Notes under the pieces: model-generated | What the model was told of the DNA's origin: nothing | Seen by the model: only the letters and a program-made list of their open reading frames with translations | Databases searched by the model: none | Part shown: positions 27,950 to 35,759 of the stretch, piece by piece | How the letters are laid out: each line of letters opens with the position of its first letter | Numbering within the stretch: position 1 is the stretch's first letter | NCBI RefSeq assembly: GCF_052119645.1 | Contig: NZ_JBGQOM010000002.1 | Location: forward strand, 558,001 to 622,000 | Reading direction: 5' to 3' | Source of the DNA: Paraglaciecola sp030730205 | GTDB lineage: Bacteria > Pseudomonadota > Gammaproteobacteria > Enterobacterales > Alteromonadaceae | DNA: 64,000 bases | Program-made: the position numbers and the translations under genes

Positions 27950-30100
27950 TTATTCCCTGTCTTTACCGAGAAATAACAGCATAAATGCATTATTAACTTC
28001 TCTGATTTTTATAGCCGTCGAGATAGACGTGTTTTGCTTATCATAAATTGTTATCTGACCGTTTTTTGCTTCAGCCTTATAATTTCTCCATGAAATTTCC
28101 TTAATACTTGCAAATATTAGCCACCCACTCTCGAACTGAACACCTTTTTTTGTCAGAGTCAAATTTCCAATTTGAACATTAATTCCTTTGTCTAAACTAT
28201 CTTGTATTCTTGAAAGTACTAATGGCAAAAGATAAGTTAAGATAGCTGTCACAATACCATTGTTCATAGCCTCTGCGTTTTTGTCAGTTTCTAAGTAAGT
28301 ATTTTGCAATGAAATATTAGAACCATTTATTGAAGTGAACGAATACAAAGAATCATTCGAAATAACATTGTTCTCACGGGTTAACAAAGTTCCCCACCTC
28401 AATGAAGTTAAATCTTTAGTAGATATGAAGCTATTTCCTCTTGTTACACCTTTCTCGGTTATTGAAAACGGTTCTTTTTTTGAGCCAACAACCAAATGAA
28501 CTTCATCTTCTTTTTTTCGAGCAATAATATCTTCAATAGCTTGAACGTCTTCCTCTATTTTTTGTTTAAACATCTCTGATTTAAATTCAAATAAATTAGT
28601 AAGTTCAATAATCTTTTTAGATAACTCAGCATCGTCATGTTGATTACAACAATCAATTGCTAAGTCTCTTATGCTTCTGACAGCTTGATCTTGCTGTTCC
28701 CAAAAATATGACGGCAATAAATTGAGAATACGAAGTAAACCGCTGTATTCAAAAACTTCCCTAATGTCTTCAATAGATATTTTAAGAACATCTGACTTTT
28801 GTTCCAAAGATTCAAATGCAGATAACATTATATTTAATTCTTTCTTGGCAGATTTGAAACAGTCTTCGTTATATTTCGATTCTACCCATCTCCTGCCATC
28901 TAAAAGCACTTCAATAACAAAGAAGTATCTTTTCCTTATTGCTGTAGCTAAAACTCTATCGAATTGAATGCTGAAAGGTTCACTTAACCAAGCCTTAAAG
29001 TTGCTACTAACATCATCAAGTATTTTTATAAGTTCGATTGGAGACTCATTCATATCAACACAAAAGTGTTGATGCTCACCTTTTGATAAAAATTTTAACA
29101 ATGGCTTATTATTAAACACTAATGCATGAAACTTTCGTTTAGCTTCATCGTGCAGTTCATCACATATTTTTATAGCCTGAGACTTGCCAACTTTAAGACC
29201 ATCTAGCCAAAATATTTCGCCATCTTCTAGCTCAATTTCTTGTATCAAACGTTTTCGAAGTTTTTGTGATTTTTTGAAATCAAATTCTTGGGTAAGATCA
29301 ATGGAATCTTCCCAATTTAATAACTCGAATGGATTTAAATATATGTCGTAATAAAAATTATCATCTAATACAGTGGTACATGTATTATTTGCATCCTCAG
29401 CCAAATCAAGAAGTCTGGGTAATAACTCAGAAAGTCTTTCTTCAACATTACTTGTCAATACGTTTCTCGCAAGTGCTATCCGCCAAATATCAATAGCATC
29501 AGCGTCTTGTGATACCTCAGTATGATTAAAAACTAGTCCCAAATTAAAAAGACTCATACCAGATGGGTCAGATACGTTCCTCTCCCAAATTTTAATTGCT
29601 TCAAAAAAGTTCTTAGTACTGAAGTGCAAAATCCCTAAACGATTCAATTGATGAGTGGTTAATCCTTCTAATTCGTCAATTTTATTTAAAATAGCAATTT
29701 CTTTGTATTTTTCTGAGTTGTCGTTTGAATCATTAAGTCTATAAATAGTACTTAATGATGTCAGAGCGGAAAGGTGGCTGGGTTCTATTTCTATTGCTCT
29801 TTCGAATGCAATTACTGCTTCTTCATCTACTTCATTTTCATAATATTTTTGTAAAATCGCCCCCCATCTAGCCCAGCCATTAGCAAAATTGGGGGCTAAT
29901 TCAATTACTTGTGAGGCAGATTCATAAGCATCATAGAGCTGATTTAAGGCGAAGTGGCTTAAAGTTAAAAACCACCAAGCCTCAGGTTTTTCTGGATCAA
30001 TATTTTTAGCTTCATTTGCTGCTTCAATAGAGTCAAAATAGTTACCTTCTCGATAGTTTTTTTTTGCTTTTTCAATTAGTGCATCGAGGTCGTAATCCAT
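27950..30100 (-). CDS. TPR-repeat protein, first gene of the Hsp70 operon
   Basis: A 716-aa protein. The N-terminal ~250 residues are TPR repeats (YREGNYFDSIEAANEAKNID, PEAWWFLTLSHFALNQLYDA, AVIAFERAIEIEPSHLSAL). A helical middle follows. The last ~180 residues are beta-rich with two similar segments (EPFSITEKGVTRGNSFISTK and GNLTLTKKGVQFESGWLIF), resembling bacterial PH-like domains. TPR proteins commonly bind Hsp70 tails, which suits its position directly upstream of the small protein and Hsp70-like genes. The start is preceded by GGAAAAAAG. Soluble; no signal peptide. Confidence 0.75.
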   Translation of the reverse strand: MDYDLDALIEKAKKNYREGNYFDSIEAANEAKNIDPEKPEAWWFLTLSHFALNQLYDAYESASQVIELAPNFANGWARWGAILQKYYENEVDEEAVIAFERAIEIEPSHLSALTSLSTIYRLNDSNDNSEKYKEIAILNKIDELEGLTTHQLNRLGILHFSTKNFFEAIKIWERNVSDPSGMSLFNLGLVFNHTEVSQDADAIDIWRIALARNVLTSNVEERLSELLPRLLDLAEDANNTCTTVLDDNFYYDIYLNPFELLNWEDSIDLTQEFDFKKSQKLRKRLIQEIELEDGEIFWLDGLKVGKSQAIKICDELHDEAKRKFHALVFNNKPLLKFLSKGEHQHFCVDMNESPIELIKILDDVSSNFKAWLSEPFSIQFDRVLATAIRKRYFFVIEVLLDGRRWVESKYNEDCFKSAKKELNIMLSAFESLEQKSDVLKISIEDIREVFEYSGLLRILNLLPSYFWEQQDQAVRSIRDLAIDCCNQHDDAELSKKIIELTNLFEFKSEMFKQKIEEDVQAIEDIIARKKEDEVHLVVGSKKEPFSITEKGVTRGNSFISTKDLTSLRWGTLLTRENNVISNDSLYSFTSINGSNISLQNTYLETDKNAEAMNNGIVTAILTYLLPLVLSRIQDSLDKGINVQIGNLTLTKKGVQFESGWLIFASIKEISWRNYKAEAKNGQITIYDKQNTSISTAIKIREVNNAFMLLFLGKDRE

Positions 30101-30800
30101 TACTTTTTTCCTTAATTATTCTAGTCATTTTGGGGCACGATTAGTTGCATTCTAATGGCAGCTTCGCATTGATTTACAATATAAATCAACTTTTTTTATA
30201 ACTTTTTACCCAATTGCTGAATTGAATCAAAACGGCTTCACCATTGCGTTGAAAAAGTGATCCACTTAATTGTAAGTTCAAGCCAGTATTAACGTTAGTT
30301 CAAGTTATCAATTGTGGATCAATGTTTGATGTAAATACCATCTAAAACTAGATCGCTTTTTGGTGCTAAAAAACACATTAAGGATTTATCTACCCTGATA
30401 CATATTGATAAAAGTAGTTTCAACGCTGCCGAAAACCTTTAAGATTTTGTTGTCAACTTCTCGTTTAGGTTCCTGATCAATATCAGATATAAGTAGTTGA
30501 ATTCTGAGCTTGATGAGAATAACTCACCTATTCTCATCAGAAATGATGCAATTATGATGAGAATAGAGAATGAGAACACTTTGTAGCAATAAAACTTATC
30601 CCCAGTAAGATTAAAATCAGCTCAACTCGAACATTCGCTTGGTAATAAAAAAGCTCCATCAACAACATCACATGACGGATAACTATCTTTTAAAACAACG
30701 ATAGCGACTAAAATATGGTCAAATATTAGAACACATAATAATTAGTAAAATTTCAATACTTCAAAGTAAAAGCTTGGTGGTCAAACGAAGGAACTGCAAA
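30101..30800. other. intergenic control region between divergent cargo units
   Basis: This is 700 bp between the leftward TPR-Hsp70 operon and the rightward mini release-factor gene. It is A+T-rich with no supported gene. The notable content is the set of 10-bp repeats at 30513-30566. A segment at 30344-30357 (AAACTAGATCG) weakly resembles a TnsB site and may be coincidence. Confidence 0.4.
30513..30566. promoter_or_regulatory. putative operator: three GATGAGAATA boxes
   Basis: Exact 10-mers: GATGAGAATA at 30513-30522, its inverted copy TATTCTCATC at 30530-30539, and a direct copy at 30557-30566. The first two form a dyad with a 7-bp centre. Such an arrangement suggests a dimeric repressor or activator site. 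No regulator gene is assigned. Confidence 0.5.
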
Positions 30801-31007
30801 ATGAATGAAGATGAATTAGAAAAAAATACTTGTGAATCGCTTTATGATCCACCTGTAGGTGCTCATATTGGCGTAGAAATCACCCATAAACCCTCCAACA
30901 TTACTGTTCGCAATATAGATAAGCGAACTCAATTTGCTAACAAAGTCGAAGCTATCGAAAAACTGAAGTTTGAACTATTAGCTCTCAACTGTAGTAACTC
31001 AGACTAG
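30801..31007 (+). CDS. mini peptide-release-factor-like protein lacking GGQ
   Basis: A 68-aa protein. The segment GVEITHKPSNITVRNIDKR followed by TQFANKVEAIEKLKFELLAL aligns by eye with the catalytic-domain core of RF1/RF2 (VRITHxPTGIV...RSQHKNKxxAMxxLxxxL). The GGQ tripeptide that triggers peptidyl-tRNA hydrolysis is missing: the corresponding place reads PVGAHIG. The ATG at 30801 has AAGGA 8 nt upstream; an in-frame TTG at 30774 is less likely. The only plus-strand cargo gene in this part of the element. It may bind ribosomes or tRNA without hydrolysis, or be a decayed PrfH-like domain. Confidence 0.6.
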   Translation: MNEDELEKNTCESLYDPPVGAHIGVEITHKPSNITVRNIDKRTQFANKVEAIEKLKFELLALNCSNSD

Positions 31008-31057
31008 TTCTGAAATTAGGTTCAAGGTATGTTTTGGATGTTGCACCTTGAACAAGA

Positions 31058-31504
31058 TCAAGCAAAGTCACAAAATTTCATTGTTTCTAAGCATAACTTT
31101 ACTTGATGCCTACCAAAGGACGTATCTAATAGATCTTCTGGTTTATTATTCTCAAGGGCGGGAATTGGGGTATTTAGCCACTCTGCAATCATATCGCTAT
31201 CGTTGTTAAAAAAGCGACGTAGTTCAACCCATAGCGTAGAAAGATCGTAAACATCATCCGTCTGTTTTTTCGATAGCTTACGTCTAAAAAGTTTTGAAAA
31301 ATTGGCATTATCGGAGCCTACCGTTTTTATTATTATAGACTTAGGTACATTTTTACATATTGATTTCAATATAGCGCCTGATGCACCTTCGCTCATCATA
31401 AAAACAAGATCTGACATAGCAATGAATAAATCAGGCTCGTTTTCACCCTCAAATCTTGAGATAAGTAACTTATCGAGCGGCTGAACTGTTTGAAATTGGC
31501 TCAC
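31058..31504 (-). CDS. MbcA/ParS/Xre (DUF2384) antitoxin-like protein
   Basis: A 148-aa protein. The C-terminal ~50 residues, EWLNTPIPALENNKPEDLLD followed by TSFGRHQVK, match the toxin-binding DUF2384 block (W-L-x-x-P-x-x-A-L-x-x-x-x-P-x-D-L-L-x-T-x-x-G). The N-terminal part (SDLVFMMSEGASGAILKSIC) is not an obvious Xre helix-turn-helix. In RES-Xre and MbcTA systems the partner is a RES-domain toxin of ~150+ aa; none is adjacent. It is convergent with the mini release-factor gene. Orphan antitoxin or regulator. Confidence 0.65.
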   Translation of the reverse strand: MSQFQTVQPLDKLLISRFEGENEPDLFIAMSDLVFMMSEGASGAILKSICKNVPKSIIIKTVGSDNANFSKLFRRKLSKKQTDDVYDLSTLWVELRRFFNNDSDMIAEWLNTPIPALENNKPEDLLDTSFGRHQVKLCLETMKFCDFA

Positions 31505-31680
31505 TGATCTTCCCCTATCTATGTAAACTTTTACTTAGAAACCTAAGCAAGTTCGGCAACTGTCACTCTTAGACCCGCTTTTGGCACAACGTTGACTGTA
31601 GATTAGATAAAGAGCACTTACTTTTAAATGTCAGATCAAGCCTAAGCTACATCTAAACTGAATGTTAACACCTAAATCAT

Positions 31681-31700
31681 AGCCAGTTTAGTAACTGGCT
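31681..31700. other. perfect 8-bp hairpin
   Basis: AGCCAGTT-tagt-AACTGGCT. There is no T run on either strand, so a classical terminator is unlikely. It lies in the 299-bp gap between two minus-strand small genes, otherwise featureless. Confidence 0.5.
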
Positions 31701-31803
31701 GATGTTCTAACTACGACAAAATCGCTCGTTAATTAGACCGACACGATCCCTTGGTAATCACACCTATTAAGTAAACCGTATGATCAGGTAGTTGACTTTA
31801 GGA

Positions 31804-32064
31804 TCAGGGCTTGATTTGTATACCCCTGTGCTTTATCCATGCCCTGGCAAGCTCATCAAAGCGTTTCGCGGGAATTTCGACAACAAGTTGAGACCTGACT
31901 TTAACACCGTTGCTTGCTTCACTGCTGATGACAAAGTCAGTTGGATTTGCTATCTGAATCGTCGCTGGATTGGGGTTAACCTCATTTGCTGTATAGTCAT
32001 AAGAGCACTCTTGATACAAACTAGCTCCGTAATCATGATTCGATACCCACGCTTTTGTACTCAT
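31804..32064 (-). CDS. hypothetical 86-aa protein
   Basis: A beta-rich small protein (FVISSEASNGVKVRSQLVVE, ending in DELARAWIKHRGIQIKP). I do not recognise a family. It has the same strand and spacing pattern as the other small minus-strand genes between the transposition genes and the Hsp70 region. The ribosome binding site is weak. Confidence 0.4.
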   Translation of the reverse strand: MSTKAWVSNHDYGASLYQECSYDYTANEVNPNPATIQIANPTDFVISSEASNGVKVRSQLVVEIPAKRFDELARAWIKHRGIQIKP

Positions 32065-32167
32065 TATGTGACCACCTGATTCTGGTTGATTGCACAGAGG
32101 AAAAATAGCAAGGCCAGCTTTTCTTTGTTGCCTGTGGCTTGCAAAAATTTTCTATAAAGTCGCTTTT

Positions 32168-32428
32168 TCAAAGATCTACAATCACTCTATTTTCTATAAA
32201 TGGAATTGTGATCGGCCCTAGTGAGCTGCTGAGATAGGACCTATCTTTCATGTATTTTTTTCTTTGTCTTTTGTTTTTCTTCAGAAATTTTGCTACTCGC
32301 TGCTGATGCGCCTTTTGGCCTATTAGCTTGAATTCTCTAACCGTTTGATAAGCGTCTAGTTCAGAATTTATTTGAACTATTGATCCAGATAAAACAGCTG
32401 ACTGACTTAAGTGGCGTTCCAATTTCAT
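32168..32428 (-). CDS. hypothetical basic 86-aa protein
   Basis: Lys/Arg-rich centre (AKFLKKNKRQRKKYMKDRSY), otherwise no recognised domain. The ATG at 32428 is preferred over an in-frame TTG at 32449. The basic patch suggests nucleic-acid binding. The gene is possible but not certain. Confidence 0.35.
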   Translation of the reverse strand: MKLERHLSQSAVLSGSIVQINSELDAYQTVREFKLIGQKAHQQRVAKFLKKNKRQRKKYMKDRSYLSSSLGPITIPFIENRVIVDL

Positions 32429-32488
32429 ATCTTGAAATTGCTTCGTCAATTTCCGTTTGTTTTTTGATGTTATTAAACGTTTTATAAC

Positions 32489-32686
32489 TTACGCAAACCC
32501 ACCTAGCTCTATTGCATCTAAGTAGTCATTTACTGCTTCATAATAGCCATGTTCAACTGCATGTTTAGTTGTGCTGCCTAGTGCTGGAATAAACTCTTGG
32601 TCAAACCATTTTTGAGCATTTTCTCGGCTACCTGCCCACTTCGTCACTCTGCCAAGTATCAATTGCGTTTGCTCATGTTCGTCCAT
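32489..32686 (-). CDS. minimal DUF2384-like antitoxin-domain protein
   Basis: A 65-aa protein consisting almost only of a DUF2384-type domain: WAGSRENAQKWFDQEFIPAL then GYYEAVNDYLDAIELGGFA follow the GS-x-x-x-A-x-x-W-F...A-L-G...I-E-x-G-x-x-A pattern of MbcA/Xre toxin-binding domains. A good AGGTGG site lies 4 nt before the ATG. It starts 8 bp after the 80-aa gene upstream, suggesting a two-gene toxin-antitoxin-like unit. Confidence 0.6.
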   Translation of the reverse strand: MDEHEQTQLILGRVTKWAGSRENAQKWFDQEFIPALGSTTKHAVEHGYYEAVNDYLDAIELGGFA

Positions 32687-32694
32687 TTGACCAC

Positions 32695-32937
32695 CTATAA
32701 ATTTACGAGATGATTTTCAAAGATTAATGCGCTTGTCAGACATCTGTAGCTCTTGTTATTGCAACAATAGAGGTAGGTATACTCATTACCTTCAATAGAT
32801 AAAAAGACTCTACTTTCGACTGGCACACCTTTTTCGCCATGAAAGCTTACAATGGACAATGTTTCGAACAGGCTAATGCCTTGGCTAGTTAGTAGTTCGA
32901 CTGATTTGGTTATTAAGGCGTACTCAACTTTGATCAT
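32695..32937 (-). CDS. hypothetical 80-aa partner of the DUF2384-like protein
   Basis: A beta-rich small protein (GVPVESRVFLSIEGNEYTYL, YCCNNKSYRCL). No family recognised and no RES-toxin residues seen. GGAG lies 6 nt before the ATG and is embedded in a perfect hairpin (32940-32959). Co-transcribed with the DUF2384-like gene 8 bp downstream; it may be its toxin. Confidence 0.5.
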   Translation of the reverse strand: MIKVEYALITKSVELLTSQGISLFETLSIVSFHGEKGVPVESRVFLSIEGNEYTYLYCCNNKSYRCLTSALIFENHLVNL

Positions 32938-32939
32938 AT

Positions 32940-32959
32940 TTTTCTCCGTTGGGAGAAAA
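32940..32959 (-). promoter_or_regulatory. hairpin sequestering the ribosome binding site of the 80-aa gene
   Basis: On the minus strand TTTTCTCC-CAAC-GGAGAAAA forms a perfect 8-bp stem ending 3 nt before the ATG. The whole GGAG ribosome binding site is inside the 3' arm, so translation would be restricted unless the stem opens. Confidence 0.55.
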
Positions 32960-33161
32960 TTATCAATAAAGTGAATGGTTTAGAAGGATTGTTTTATTCT
33001 CAGCTTGTGAACATATAGTCTTTCACAAAAGAACGTGATAACGTTATCAAAGGAAAACTTAAGTGCATGATTTCATTAATATTAACTTAATTAATCATCA
33101 AGCAAAACTTGAACATTTGGTAAAAATCACAAAAATAAACATCTGATTTATATGTGCATAT

Positions 33162-34805
33162 TTATGAAGCTTTTATTAATTTATTTTGAGCTTCTCGCAA
33201 TGTACGCGGCAACTTGTTTGCGTTACCTATCAACCATCCATGCCCACCCAAGTAACGGTCAACTTCAGAAATAGAATTTGCAGATATCTCCATATATCTT
33301 AATTTAATAGCAAGAAACACATCCCTTTGAGACCAATCCATTATCAAGCCTTTATTTTGAAAACAGCTTTCGGGTAATTGTTGATATAGCCATCCCTTGT
33401 CATGTTTATACAAATACATATAACTTGGACACGCAGTTTTAATTTGGTTTCTAGTTGCCTCTGGCCTTGCCTGTAGATGAGTCAGAAGCATTTTGCGATT
33501 GCTTCTAATACCATCGACTCGTCTAAGATGATGTCGCCACGCAGACAAACGTGTATGGCTCTGGATTATACTTTCTACCGCCTTGACCGAAATACGGCAA
33601 TGTTCTGCGATACTGTTTCGGTGAAAACCAAAAAACGCTTTTCGCCAAACGTCTCGCTTTATACTTTCGTCAATAAACTTAGTGCGCTTACCAACGTTGA
33701 TATTGTTACGTCCAGCGAGTTGCTGAATATAACTGACGGATACTCCAGCGATCTGAGATATTTTTCGCATAGATAAACCTTCACGCAGTCTGTCTACTAT
33801 AAGGTGTTCATTATTTATTTTGGGATTGCGTTGAGGTAGCGCTTCTTTGGAAATGGTTTCGCTTTTTTCATGAAAAAATTGTTCGGGATCTTTTGCTAAA
33901 TACGCCATCAACATCACATGCTTCAAGTAGTGCATGTTAGAACGCCCATGGACCAAAGACGGGACATAACGAAAATCGCAAAAATCTAATGGCACTGTTG
34001 GAATATGTTGAAATTCACTACGATGACTTGTGGGTGCACTGAGCGTCAAATCTGAGAATAGAGGTTTCCAAAAGTCTTTTAATTCGGATGACAGCAATTG
34101 AAAACGTAGTTGACCTGCTTGGGTTAATAATTCTCTATTATCTAACCTTTGACGGTAATAGTGAGGCAAATCCTTTTGAATTTCACTCCGTTGGCAGAAA
34201 TGAAACAATCCAGTGATGAATGAAGACAGATATAGTGCCTTCTCATTTCCCGCAGAAATTGCAATAGGCTCACCGCCTTTGGGCATCACGTATTCTCGAT
34301 TTACGCCTCCCTCTCCTGCAACTAAAAAGTCCAGTCTCACTTTATGCTTTGTGCAATGCGTTACCCCATATAGTTGATGTTCGATATGCCATTTGGGTAA
34401 CCCATATTTAGCTGTCGACTCACAAACACACTGAGAACAGTATTTATACACTTTCGGTAACACAAGGGAGGAAGAAGTCTGCTTTGATATTGCGCCGATT
34501 TTATTGCCGCTGCCCCACAGCATTTCTTGCTTCAATCTTTCCTTGTCATGCCTTGATAAGGCCATGGCATACAAAACATATCCAGTGCCATGGATTAATA
34601 GAGACTCGTTAGATACGCCAATAAATTTTGAAATAGCCCCAATATGAGACGTAAGCACGGGGTGCAGCCTATAGTGAGCAGCACCCAAAACCTTTTCATT
34701 TAAGTTTTTCCACGAATGTTCTGGAGACATGACACTGAGGGAGGCCATAATACTGTATGCAGACTCAAATTTTGCATAGCAAAACAGGCTTCCCAAGTTG
34801 TTCAT
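33162..34805 (-). CDS. tniQ: TnsD-like TniQ-family target selector
   Basis: A 547-aa protein, close to Tn7 TnsD (508). The N-terminal TniQ domain includes the zinc-binding set YKYCSQCVCES ... HCTKH (~140-185). The long C-terminal half holds probable DNA-binding helices, e.g. GLSMRKISQIAGVSVSYIQQ, a helix-turn-helix. TnsD proteins bind a conserved gene end (glmS for Tn7) and recruit TnsC. Here insertion abuts gcvP, so recognition of the gcvP 3' coding sequence is inferred for this protein. It starts 2 nt after the stop of the shorter tniQ. Last of the five-gene transposition operon. Confidence 0.85.
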   Translation of the reverse strand: MNNLGSLFCYAKFESAYSIMASLSVMSPEHSWKNLNEKVLGAAHYRLHPVLTSHIGAISKFIGVSNESLLIHGTGYVLYAMALSRHDKERLKQEMLWGSGNKIGAISKQTSSSLVLPKVYKYCSQCVCESTAKYGLPKWHIEHQLYGVTHCTKHKVRLDFLVAGEGGVNREYVMPKGGEPIAISAGNEKALYLSSFITGLFHFCQRSEIQKDLPHYYRQRLDNRELLTQAGQLRFQLLSSELKDFWKPLFSDLTLSAPTSHRSEFQHIPTVPLDFCDFRYVPSLVHGRSNMHYLKHVMLMAYLAKDPEQFFHEKSETISKEALPQRNPKINNEHLIVDRLREGLSMRKISQIAGVSVSYIQQLAGRNNINVGKRTKFIDESIKRDVWRKAFFGFHRNSIAEHCRISVKAVESIIQSHTRLSAWRHHLRRVDGIRSNRKMLLTHLQARPEATRNQIKTACPSYMYLYKHDKGWLYQQLPESCFQNKGLIMDWSQRDVFLAIKLRYMEISANSISEVDRYLGGHGWLIGNANKLPRTLREAQNKLIKAS

Positions 34806-34807
34806 CT

Positions 34808-35758
34808 TTAAGCCGCTTTAGCTATGCTTTGGTCTGGCATTTGGCTATCCAGAAAGGCTAATCCATAAGATAATGCAACAGGCGCTAATGGCAATGCGCT
34901 CTGAGCTGCTTCGCTGAAGAACTTGTTTGAACGTAATGCTCGGACTCGATTTTCAGCTCTAGTGACATTAATCCCACTAAAACATTGTTGAAGCTCCTCA
35001 ATTGAAAAGTAAGCAGCCAATCTTCTATGAAATTCTCGCACTAATACGAAGTAGTCCCCATCGCCTTCCTCTATTTCGTCGATGCCGATGTATTGTTTAA
35101 ACAACTCAATAATCTCTCTACTTGAGAGCGTAAGTGCCCCATAAGCCATTGCTAACGAGAAATCCTGCACTTGTTTTAACTTTTCTGGAACACACGCAGG
35201 CCTGTCGACAAAACTGGCTGCGCATGAAGGGCAATGTCGCAGAGGGTGGTTAAAAATTCTCAGTGTAGTAGGTTGCCAGCCGCAATTGTCACAGCCATCA
35301 AGTAGCTCGGTGTTATGTTTGTGGCAAGAAAAGACACCTTGAACCTGGTGGTCTCGTTTGAAATAAGAAATGCCAAAATGCTCTTCATCTTCTATCGCAC
35401 AGCGATTACACCAACGCCACGGCTTATTTAAAAATCCATTTGAGCCGTTACAGGTAAGCCTTTTGAATTTGCCTATTTCAGCTTTTGTAACACGCTCTAT
35501 TGATTGATGGCTTGTCAAACAGTAGTCAAACCGTTTCCAATGCCCATGATTAGCTTGTAGCTCATCGATATCCTGAGCAAAATGCCTAAGCAATGCTTGC
35601 TCAGTCGGAGACTGAAAATCACCTGGTACTAACTTCAGACGCTTTAAATTGAGATATTCATAAACGTCTTCTATTTTCCCAAACGGTGACAGTTTGAATA
35701 ACCTAAATATAAAAGCAGTAGCATCCTCTCCTGGAAGTAAATAATCTATATTTCGCAT
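34808..35758 (-). CDS. tniQ: short TniQ-family protein
   Basis: About 316 aa from the ATG at 35758, which directly follows the tnsC stop (TGATATG); a seven-residue longer start overlaps tnsC. Two zinc-ribbon sets: WCNRC ... FSCHKH and CDNCGW ... LRHCPSC. FIFRLFKLSPFG at the N-terminus matches the TniQ entry motif. It lacks the long C-terminal DNA-binding part of the neighbouring TniQ. Having two TniQ proteins in series is known in some Tn7-like and I-B CAST elements, where one serves protein-guided and the other RNA-guided targeting. No CRISPR genes are present here, so its role is open: co-subunit with the longer TniQ or an alternative target selector. Confidence 0.85.
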   Translation of the reverse strand: MRNIDYLLPGEDATAFIFRLFKLSPFGKIEDVYEYLNLKRLKLVPGDFQSPTEQALLRHFAQDIDELQANHGHWKRFDYCLTSHQSIERVTKAEIGKFKRLTCNGSNGFLNKPWRWCNRCAIEDEEHFGISYFKRDHQVQGVFSCHKHNTELLDGCDNCGWQPTTLRIFNHPLRHCPSCAASFVDRPACVPEKLKQVQDFSLAMAYGALTLSSREIIELFKQYIGIDEIEEGDGDYFVLVREFHRRLAAYFSIEELQQCFSGINVTRAENRVRALRSNKFFSEAAQSALPLAPVALSYGLAFLDSQMPDQSIAKAA

Positions 35759-35759
35759 A

